Positions 1-5,094 of a DNA stretch of 8,154 nt are shown here, in pieces. This stretch comes from Candidatus Nomurabacteria bacterium. GTDB taxonomy: Bacteria > Patescibacteriota > Saccharimonadia > Saccharimonadales > Saccharimonadaceae. Location: the NCBI GenBank assembly GCA_031264785.1, contig JAISDN010000038.1:1-8154 (forward strand), given 5' to 3'. The position numbers and the translations under genes are program-made. The stretch's first letter is position 1. Each line of letters starts with the position of its first letter. A model generated the notes under the pieces. It made no database searches, had not been told where the DNA came from, and worked only from the letters and a program-made list of their open reading frames with translations.

Positions 1-15
1 CTGAAAATTAAATCT

Positions 16-94
16 TGGAGGCGCCGACCGGATTTGAACCGGTGATGAAAACGGTTTTGCAGACCGTTGCGTTCGACCACTCCGCCACGGCGCC
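16..94 (-). tRNA. tRNA-Cys (anticodon GCA)
   Basis: On the minus strand this folds as a complete cloverleaf. The acceptor stem GGCGCCG pairs with CGGCGCC, followed by U73 and an encoded CCA tail (16-18). The anticodon stem ACGGT/ACCGT closes the loop CTGCAAA, giving anticodon GCA. The T arm is ACCGG/CCGGT around the canonical loop TTCAAAT, and the D loop keeps the GG pair. U73 is the expected identity base for cysteine tRNA, which agrees with the anticodon. It lies 32 bp downstream of tRNA-Gly on the same strand and is probably co-transcribed with it. Confidence 0.95.
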
Positions 95-104
95 TTGCCT
101 AAAC

Positions 105-113
105 AGTATAACA
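105..113 (-). promoter_or_regulatory. possible extended -10 element before tRNA-Cys
   Basis: In the 32-bp gap between the two tRNA genes the minus strand reads TGTTATACT, an extended -10 motif (TGn plus TATACT). No good -35 lies upstream, since that position falls in the tRNA-Gly 3' end. A start about 7 nt downstream would give tRNA-Cys a leader of only a few bases. It may be a secondary promoter, or chance in an AT-rich spacer. Confidence 0.3.
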
Positions 114-126
114 CAAAAAGTCCAAA

Positions 127-203
127 TGGTGCGGGTGAAGAGACTCTAACTCTCGACCTCTTCCTTGGCAAGGAAGCGCTCTAAACAACTGAGCTACACC
201 CGC
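127..203 (-). tRNA. tRNA-Gly (anticodon GCC) with unusual elbow pair and A73
   Basis: The minus strand folds into a full cloverleaf. The acceptor is GCGGGTG/CACCCGC with A73 and encoded CCA (127-129), the D stem GCTC/GAGC, the anticodon stem CTTCC/GGAAG around TTGCCAA (anticodon GCC), a 5-nt variable loop AGGTC, and a T stem GAGAG/CTCTT that includes a G49-U65 wobble. Two normally invariant bases differ. The D loop AGTTGTTTA has G18 but U19 instead of G19, and the T loop TTAGAGT has A56 instead of C56. The two changes compensate and would keep a Watson-Crick 19-56 elbow pair. All stems are intact, so this looks like a working tRNA and not a decayed one. A73 is also unusual for a bacterial glycine tRNA, where U73 is common. 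Confidence 0.93.
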
Positions 204-223
204 ATAATCTCGGACTTGATTCT

Positions 224-252
224 ATTATATTGGATGTCGACGAAAAAGGCAA
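224..252 (-). promoter_or_regulatory. sigma70-type promoter for the tRNA-Gly/tRNA-Cys pair
   Basis: On the minus strand a consensus -10 TATAAT (229 down to 224) sits 17 bp from a -35-like TTGCCT (252 down to 247, 4 of 6 matches). Transcription would start near 217, giving tRNA-Gly a short 5' leader. The elements interlace with the opposite-facing lemA promoter. Confidence 0.65.
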
Positions 253-265
253 GCTGTGCTAAAAT
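237..265 (+). promoter_or_regulatory. promoter of the lemA-htpX operon (extended -10)
   Basis: TCGACG (237-242, 4 of 6 to the -35 consensus) is 17 bp from TAAAAT (260-265, 5 of 6). The latter is preceded by TGC, making an extended -10 (257-265). The predicted start is about 272, which leaves a short leader with AAGGAGG (286-292) eight bases before the lemA ATG. The -35 lies between the -35 and -10 of the divergent tRNA promoter. Confidence 0.6.
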
Positions 266-300
266 GGATATGTAAAAGTAAGATTAAGGAGGAAATTATT

Positions 301-864
301 ATGGAATGGTTATGGATTGTGCTGGGCGTGATTATCCTGCTCGCGATTATTGTGATTGCGATTTATAACGGGCTGGTGCGGCTGAATGTGCGCGTCGAGG
401 AGGCTTGGAGCGACATTACGGTTCAGCTGAAACGGCGGGCGGATTTGATTCCGAATTTGGTGGAGTCGGTTAAGGGCTATGCCACGCACGAAAAGACCGC
501 TTTTGAAAATATCACCGCAGCGCGGTCGGCGGTGATGGCGGCTACCAAGCAAGGTCCGGCAGCGGCTGCGGCGGCGGAAAATCAGTTTGAGGGGGCGCTG
601 AAATCGCTGTTTGCGGTGGCGGAGGCTTATCCGGATTTGAAGGCTAATCAGAATTTTCTGCAGCTACAGAATGAGTTGACCGACACCGAGGATAAAATTC
701 AGGGGGCGCGGCGCTTTTATAACGGCGGGGTGCGCGACCTGAACACTAAAATTAAGGTTTTTCCGACTAATATTTTTGCTAGCAGCCTTGGTTTCAAGCC
801 TAAGGAATTTTTCGAGGTGGCGGACAAAGCGGCGGTTGAAAATCCGGTTGAAGTTAAGTTTTAA
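301..864 (+). CDS. lemA: LemA family membrane protein
   Basis: The product is a 187-residue LemA family protein: one N-terminal membrane helix (about residues 4-24, no cleavage signal evident) followed by a helical domain facing outwards. Family landmarks are clear. There is the YNGLVRLN stretch right after the membrane helix, AWSDITVQLKRRADLIPNLV (35-54) with VKGYATHE (57-64), and near the C-terminus ARRFYNGGV and FPTNIFA..GF (136-165). The ATG at 301 is chosen because AAGGAGG ends eight bases upstream; an in-frame GTG at 256 lies inside the promoter. The biochemical role of LemA proteins is not settled. In many bacteria the gene sits next to htpX, as here (12 bp between stop and start), which suggests a shared role in membrane or envelope stress. 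The family assignment is firm, the function is not. Confidence 0.93.
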   Translation: MEWLWIVLGVIILLAIIVIAIYNGLVRLNVRVEEAWSDITVQLKRRADLIPNLVESVKGYATHEKTAFENITAARSAVMAATKQGPAAAAAAENQFEGALKSLFAVAEAYPDLKANQNFLQLQNELTDTEDKIQGARRFYNGGVRDLNTKIKVFPTNIFASSLGFKPKEFFEVADKAAVENPVEVKF

Positions 865-876
865 CGGAGCCTGGTA

Positions 877-1746
877 GTGTATAAAGCTATCGCCGCCAAT
901 AAACGAAATACTATCCTGATGGTGATTGTTTTTGTGGTGATTATCGGGGCTTTAGGCATTTTGGCGGCTTCGATTTATCACGATTGGACGATTGCGGCTT
1001 GGGTGATTGGCGGGGCGACGGCTTATGCGCTATTTGAATATTTTACGGCCAGCCACATTGCGATGGCGATTAGCGGCGGCCATCAGATTGAGAAAAAGGA
1101 CGCGCCGGAGCTATATCGGGTGGTGGAAAATTTGACGATTGCCACTGGTTTGCCGATGCCGAAAATTTATGTGATTGACGATCCGGCGCCGAATGCTTTT
1201 TCGACCGGTCGCAATCCGCAGCACGCGATGGTGGCGGTGACGACGGGGCTGCTAGAGGTGATGGACAAGCGCCAGCTGGAGGCGGTTATGGCGCACGAAA
1301 TCAGCCACGTTCAGAATTATGACATTTTGATTTCGATGGTGGTGTTTGGTTTGGTCAGTGCTATCGGGATGGTTTGTGATTATATGTTGCGGGTTTTTGT
1401 TTGGGGGCGCAGCAGTCGCGATTCGTCGCCGCTGATGATTATTGGCCTCGCCGCGATGGTGATTGCGCCGTTGGTGGCGCTGGTTGTGCGGCTGGCGTTG
1501 TCGCGACAGCGTGAATATCTGGCTGATGCTAGTGGTGTGTTGATTACGCGGGATAGCGAAGGGATGGCGCTGGCGCTGGAAAGCCTGAAGCTGCACGATC
1601 AGCCGCTACGCCGGCAAAATGCTAGTATTGAGCACTTGTATCTGACAAATCCGCTCCAAAAAGGTTTTATGTCGCGGCTGTTTGGCACCCATCCGCCGCT
1701 GGACGAGAGAATTAAACGGCTGCGCGCTAACGCGGTGAAAATGTGA
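877..1746 (+). CDS. htpX: HtpX-like membrane zinc metalloprotease (M48 family)
   Basis: This 289-residue protease is of the M48B/HtpX type, which degrades misfolded or unwanted membrane proteins from the cytoplasmic face. Two hydrophobic helices (about 13-33 and 38-58) precede the catalytic domain. The zinc motif HEISH (140-144) gives H140 and H144 as ligands and E141 as the catalytic base. The third ligand is probably E213 in REYLAD (212-217), the usual HtpX arrangement. Two further hydrophobic stretches lie at about 150-172 and 186-208, between the metal motifs. The C-terminal THPPLDERIKRL (271-282) is also a family hallmark. Length is normal for HtpX. It starts at GTG 877, with GGAG (866-869) seven bases upstream, and follows lemA directly, so the two are surely co-transcribed. 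All catalytic residues are present. Confidence 0.95.
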   Translation: MYKAIAANKRNTILMVIVFVVIIGALGILAASIYHDWTIAAWVIGGATAYALFEYFTASHIAMAISGGHQIEKKDAPELYRVVENLTIATGLPMPKIYVIDDPAPNAFSTGRNPQHAMVAVTTGLLEVMDKRQLEAVMAHEISHVQNYDILISMVVFGLVSAIGMVCDYMLRVFVWGRSSRDSSPLMIIGLAAMVIAPLVALVVRLALSRQREYLADASGVLITRDSEGMALALESLKLHDQPLRRQNASIEHLYLTNPLQKGFMSRLFGTHPPLDERIKRLRANAVKM

Positions 1747-1755
1747 GGGATGGTT

Positions 1756-2850
1756 ATGAAATTATTTAAGAAAAAAGTTGTGAAAAAGGCTAAAAAGCCG
1801 CTGCGGTCGATTAAAAAATACCACGTGGCGGTGCGCTGGTGGGTGCGATTTTGGCGGGCGCTGAAGCGTTGGTGCGGGCGGCAGGCCAAAATCCATCGCG
1901 ATTTTTTGGCGCGGCGGCCGCATCGCAGTTTGTTTTTGACTAAGCGCCGCGATTACGTTCGGAGTTTTAAGATTTCGGGATATCTGGCGTTTTCACACGA
2001 GGTTTGGCAGACCATTTGGAAAAATCGGGCGATTTTTATTAAGTTTACGATTTTGTATGCGATTTTTTCGCTGGTGCTGGTAGGGACGCTGAACCAGTCA
2101 AATTATCTGGCGATGCGCGATTCGGTGACTTCGGCGGTGGAAAATTTGGGTGTGGGCGATGTGTTTTCGCTGTTTACCAACGCTATTACCAGCGGTAGCG
2201 GCGAAGAGGCCACGATGACCAGTCAGTTGGTGGCCGGGCTGTTGCTGATTTTTGGCTGGCTGGTGGTGGTGTGGATTTTGCGCTATCGGTTGTCTGGTAA
2301 TAAAATCCGCCTGCGCGACGCGCTGTATAACGCCGGCGCGCCGCTGGTGGCGACCTTTATTTTGCTGCTGATTATGGTGCTGCAACTGATACCGTTTGCG
2401 ATTGTGCTGCTGGCTTATTCGGCGGTGTCGGGGATTGGTTTGATAAATTGGAGTATTGATATTGAAAATATGGCGGCTTGGTGTGCGCTGGCGGTGGTGG
2501 CGGTGATGACGCTGTATTGGATGGTGACGTCGTTTGTGGCGCTGATTTATATTACTGTGCCGGGAGTTTATCCTCTCCAAGCCATAAAGCTGGCCGGCGA
2601 TCGCGTGGTGGGGCGGCGGATGCGGATTTTATTGAGACTGATTTTTATGGCGTTGCCGATGGCGGTGATGTGGGCGGTGATTTTGGTGCCGATAATTTTG
2701 CTGGATAATTGGGTGAAAATCGACTGGCTGCCGCTGGTGCCGCTGGGCGTTTTGCTGTTGTCGACCCTGACTTTGGTGTGGGTGGGCAGTTATATTTATT
2801 TGTTATATAGGAGGTTGCTCGATGACAACGCCCCGCCAGCGAAGAGATGA
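1756..2850 (+). CDS. six-helix membrane protein with a strongly basic N-terminus, function unknown
   Basis: I do not recognise this 364-residue protein. The first 72 residues are extremely cationic (by hand count 27 Lys/Arg against 2 Asp/Glu) and rich in Trp, with no membrane segment. Then follow about six hydrophobic helices, near residues 92-112, 157-178, 196-222, 240-268, 290-317 and 325-352. A short charged loop GNKIRLRDALYNAG (181-194) sits between helices 2 and 3. By the positive-inside rule the basic N-terminus should be cytoplasmic, where it could touch nucleic acid, ribosomes or acidic lipid. The second ATG (1756) is preferred: GAGG (1745-1748) is then seven bases away, against one base for the ATG at 1750. 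The gene starts 9 bp after htpX and overlaps ligA by 29 bp. No catalytic motif is visible; the arrangement faintly recalls small multi-helix membrane proteins of glycerophosphoryl-diester-phosphodiesterase-type or DUF families, but I cannot place it. Confidence 0.85.
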   Translation: MKLFKKKVVKKAKKPLRSIKKYHVAVRWWVRFWRALKRWCGRQAKIHRDFLARRPHRSLFLTKRRDYVRSFKISGYLAFSHEVWQTIWKNRAIFIKFTILYAIFSLVLVGTLNQSNYLAMRDSVTSAVENLGVGDVFSLFTNAITSGSGEEATMTSQLVAGLLLIFGWLVVVWILRYRLSGNKIRLRDALYNAGAPLVATFILLLIMVLQLIPFAIVLLAYSAVSGIGLINWSIDIENMAAWCALAVVAVMTLYWMVTSFVALIYITVPGVYPLQAIKLAGDRVVGRRMRILLRLIFMALPMAVMWAVILVPIILLDNWVKIDWLPLVPLGVLLLSTLTLVWVGSYIYLLYRRLLDDNAPPAKR

Positions 2851-4795
2851 ATTAGTCAAATTATTAAATCGTTACGCCCGCGAATATTATGTTTTTGACA
2901 AGCCCAGTGTGTCGGACGCGGTTTATGATTCGCTGTTTGGCGAATTGAAAAAAATCGAGGCTGAAAATCCGGAATTGGTGGCACCGGATTCGCCGACCCA
3001 GCGGGTGGCGGCCGAGCCTTTGAAAAAGTTTGGCAAGTGGCGACATCAGACGCGAATGATTTCAATTTTGGACGCCTTTTCGGACGAGGAGGCTTGGGCT
3101 TGGTTTGAGCGGATTTCTAAAGTTGACGAGCGGGTGCGGTCGGCCGAGTTTTGGGTTGATGTCAAAATGGATGGGCTGGCCTGCGCGCTGCATTATGAGG
3201 ACGGGGTTTTGGCGCGGGCTGTGACGCGCGGTGACGGTTTTACAGGGGAAATTGTTACCCAAAATGTCCGGACGATTAAATCGGTGCCGCTGTCGATTGC
3301 GGCGTCAGGATTTGTTGAGGTGCGGGGTGAGATTATTATGACGCGCCAAAACTTTATAAAGTTTGCCGACAAATTTGCCAATCCGCGTAATTTTGCGGCT
3401 GGCACAATTCGACAGCTAGATCCGAAAATCGTGGCCGAGCGGCCACTGGAATTTCATAGTTATGATTTGTTTATGGACGGCGTGGCGACCAACGAGCAGG
3501 CTTATGCCGAGCTGAAAAAACTGGGATTTGTTACCAATCCACAGGCGCATTTGGAAAAAACTTTTGACGGGGCGCTGAAATATGCCGCCCAGTTTGAGGC
3601 CGAGCGGGACGATTTGCCGTTTAATACCGATGGCCTGGTTATCAAGGTTAATGACCGCCAACTTTACGACGATTTGGGCATTGTTGGCAAAAATCCGCGT
3701 GGTGTGATTGCCTATAAATATCCGGCCGAGGAGGCTACGACGGTGGTGCGCGACATCGTGATTTCGATTGGACGAACCGGCGCGGCCACGCCAGTGGCGG
3801 TGTTTGACCCGGTGGTGGTGGCCGGCACGACGGTGCGGCACGCTTCGCTTCACAACGCCGACGAGATCGCGCGGCTGGATGTGCGGATTGGCGACACGGC
3901 GGTGATTTATAAGGCCGGCGACATTATTCCCCAGGTCCAGAAAGTTCTAACCGAGTTGCGGCCCAAAAACGCCGAAAAATTTGACTATAAAAAGGCTTTG
4001 AAGCAACAATATCCCGAACTAAAGTTTGAAAAAGAAAACATTTCCAGCAGCAAAAAAGGTGTGGTTTATCGGGTCAAAGGCGAAAATTCCGACCTGATTT
4101 TGAAACGAGCCGTCCAATATTATGCTTCGCGCACGGCGCTAGATATTGAGGGTTTGGGTGAGAAAAACGTCGTGGCATTGGTCGACGCCGGACTGGTGCG
4201 CGATGTGGCGGATTTGTATTTGTTAAAACCGGCCGATGTCGAAAAACTGGATCGCTTTGCCGAAATCAGTGCTCGAAACTTGGTCGAGGCGATTGCCGAC
4301 CGCAAACGACCGCAGTTAAATCGCTTTATTACGGCGCTGGGCATCCGTCACGTCGGGGCACAAACTGCCATCGACCTCGCCAACCACTTTCAAAACTTTA
4401 TAAAGTTTAGTGAAGCCGGCGAAGACGAATTATTAGCCATCGACGGGGTGGGCACGATTGTGGCCCAGTCAATTCTGGCCTATTTCGCGGATGAAGATAA
4501 TACGAAAGTGTTGTTAAAATTACAACAATTAGGCGTCGAACCACAATTTACAGATTCATCGAGCGGGAAATTGGCTGGTCAAAGCTTCGTTATGACTGGA
4601 TCGCTAAAAGCTATGGGCCGGGAAGAAGCTGCCGAAAGAGTCCGAAGCTTGGGTGGCACCTTCCAAAACTCCGTCAGCAAATCCACCACCTACCTAGTGG
4701 CCGGTGGCAAAATCGGTGGCTCAAAGAAAGCCGCTGCCGCCAAATTTGGAACAAAGATCATTAACGAGCAAGAGTTTTTGGAATTAATAAAATAG
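2822..4795 (+). CDS. ligA: NAD+-dependent DNA ligase lacking the zinc-finger cysteines
   Basis: LigA seals nicks in replication and repair using NAD+. The 657 residues carry the full domain order. Domain Ia has Y22, D32, Y35 and D36 for NMN. The nucleotidyltransferase domain has KMDG (115-118, K115 adenylated), RGDG (136-139), VRGE (167-170), DGLVIKVN (270-277) and IAYKYPAEE (296-304). The OB fold follows (about 311-380, with ASLHNADEI and AGDIIPQV), then helix-hairpin-helix repeats (about 440-560) and a C-terminal BRCT domain (about 582-657). Between OB fold and HhH, where LigA normally has a four-cysteine zinc finger, residues 381-430 contain no cysteine. Aligned to the usual pattern, the last two Cys become V418 and S423, while ASRTALDIEGLGEK (435-448) directly after is conserved. 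The whole protein has one Cys (C121). The start is supported by AGGAGG (2809-2814) seven bases before the ATG. The gene begins inside the preceding membrane-protein gene. Confidence 0.97.
   Translation: MTTPRQRRDELVKLLNRYAREYYVFDKPSVSDAVYDSLFGELKKIEAENPELVAPDSPTQRVAAEPLKKFGKWRHQTRMISILDAFSDEEAWAWFERISKVDERVRSAEFWVDVKMDGLACALHYEDGVLARAVTRGDGFTGEIVTQNVRTIKSVPLSIAASGFVEVRGEIIMTRQNFIKFADKFANPRNFAAGTIRQLDPKIVAERPLEFHSYDLFMDGVATNEQAYAELKKLGFVTNPQAHLEKTFDGALKYAAQFEAERDDLPFNTDGLVIKVNDRQLYDDLGIVGKNPRGVIAYKYPAEEATTVVRDIVISIGRTGAATPVAVFDPVVVAGTTVRHASLHNADEIARLDVRIGDTAVIYKAGDIIPQVQKVLTELRPKNAEKFDYKKALKQQYPELKFEKENISSSKKGVVYRVKGENSDLILKRAVQYYASRTALDIEGLGEKNVVALVDAGLVRDVADLYLLKPADVEKLDRFAEISARNLVEAIADRKRPQLNRFITALGIRHVGAQTAIDLANHFQNFIKFSEAGEDELLAIDGVGTIVAQSILAYFADEDNTKVLLKLQQLGVEPQFTDSSSGKLAGQSFVMTGSLKAMGREEAAERVRSLGGTFQNSVSKSTTYLVAGGKIGGSKKAAAAKFGTKIINEQEFLELIK
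3347..3364. repeat. 18-bp repeat copy 1 with a perfect 16-bp palindrome (inside ligA)
   Basis: CAAAACTTTATAAAGTTT contains the perfect palindrome AAACTTTATAAAGTTT (3349-3364). In frame it encodes QNFIKF, in the nucleotidyltransferase domain of LigA. An identical copy lies about 1 kb downstream. The function is unknown. Confidence 0.6.
4391..4408. repeat. 18-bp repeat copy 2 with a perfect 16-bp palindrome (inside ligA)
   Basis: This is identical over 18 bases to 3347-3364 and in the same reading frame, again encoding QNFIKF, but in the unrelated helix-hairpin-helix region. It uses the same synonymous codons, including ATA for Ile, which is rare in this gene. Confidence 0.6.
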
Positions 4796-4807
4796 AAGAA
4801 TATTTTG

Positions 4808-4842
4808 CTGGAAAAAAGAGTTTATCATTTTTTTACAACCAG
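4808..4842 (+). terminator. weak A/T-tract hairpin after ligA, possible terminator
   Basis: Thirteen bases after the ligA stop, CTGG plus an A6 run (4808-4817) can pair with a T run (4828-4834) and CCAG (4839-4842), with a bulge of ACAA. There is no GC-rich stem followed by a U tract, so this is a poor intrinsic terminator. A second weak candidate is AAATCG (4908-4913) with CGATTT (4937-4942), followed by a T run. Transcription may in part read on into ftsZ. Confidence 0.25.
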
Positions 4843-4974
4843 TCCTTCTCACCGCCGACTTTTTGAACAATAAAAATCTGCAAAAATTACCTCTGTAACA
4901 TTTAACAAATCGGCGACTCATTGCTGGCTAGCTTGACGATTTTTTAAAATTGAACAAATTATTTATGCATTTTT

Positions 4975-5032
4975 CCATAGCTTTTTGGAAATCCACAAAT
5001 AGTGCTTGCAAACTATGGACAAACGCTATTTG
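4975..5032. promoter_or_regulatory. interleaved inverted repeats over the ftsZ promoter, possible operator
   Basis: Two inverted repeats interleave in A-B-A'-B' order: CCATAG (4975-4980) with CTATGG (5013-5018), and CAAATAG (4996-5002) with CTATTTG (5026-5032). The right arms cover the ftsZ -35 hexamer and part of the spacer, where a bound protein would block RNA polymerase. They lie upstream of the predicted start, so would act as DNA and not as RNA structure. No known regulator is assigned. Confidence 0.4.
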
Positions 5033-5044
5033 CGGGTGTATAAT
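5016..5044 (+). promoter_or_regulatory. strong sigma70-type promoter of ftsZ-nrdR
   Basis: TGGACA (5016-5021, 5 of 6 to TTGACA) and a consensus TATAAT (5039-5044) are separated by exactly 17 bp. The predicted start near 5051 gives a leader of about 44 nt. This is the best-scoring promoter by eye in the window. Confidence 0.8.
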
Positions 5045-5064
5045 TTATTTGAACAATGAGGTAA

Positions 5065-5078
5065 GTTAATAAATTAAC
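5065..5078 (+). promoter_or_regulatory. small hairpin in the ftsZ leader next to a weak ribosome site
   Basis: GTTAAT (5065-5070) and ATTAAC (5073-5078) are perfect inverted arms two bases apart, so an RNA hairpin (five pairs with a four-base loop) can form between the predicted transcript start and the ribosome site. The only ribosome-site candidate before the ATG is GGGG (5084-5087), unlike the clear AGGAGG or GAGG sites of neighbouring genes. A minimal ATG-AGG-TAA (5056-5064) sits just upstream. Control at the level of translation is possible. Confidence 0.35.
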
Positions 5079-5094
5079 GAAAGCGGGGTACAAG

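Larger units (their letters stand above)
4863..5056 (+). repeat. three TTGAACAA direct repeats in the ligA-ftsZ gap
   Basis: TTGAACAA occurs at 4863-4870, 4950-4957 and 5049-5056, the last overlapping the predicted ftsZ transcription start. The spacings are 87 and 99 bp. The gap (4796-5094) is AT-rich and has no gene I can support. The repeats might be sites for a regulator of ftsZ, or background in AT-rich DNA. Confidence 0.4.

Noticed and set aside
127..203. tRNA-Gly as a pseudogene because of changed invariant bases
   Set aside because: All stems pair, CCA is encoded, and the two odd bases compensate each other.
256..300. In-frame GTG at 256 that would extend LemA by 15 residues
   Set aside because: It lies in the promoter -10 region, and the ATG at 301 has a perfectly placed AAGGAGG.
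1744..1746. TGA recoded as glycine, as in some candidate-phylum bacteria
   Set aside because: TGA ends HtpX and the first Nudix protein at their normal C-termini, so it is a stop here.
2098..2580. Long minus-strand open frames opposite the membrane-protein gene and elsewhere
   Set aside because: They mirror the codon bias of real plus-strand genes, give His/Arg/Gln-rich proteins with no known motif, and lack ribosome sites.
4796..5094. AT-rich gap as a replication origin
   Set aside because: Only one poor DnaA-box-like match (AAATCCACA at 4989-4997) was seen, there is no cluster, and no dnaA or dnaN is nearby. A promoter region explains it better.
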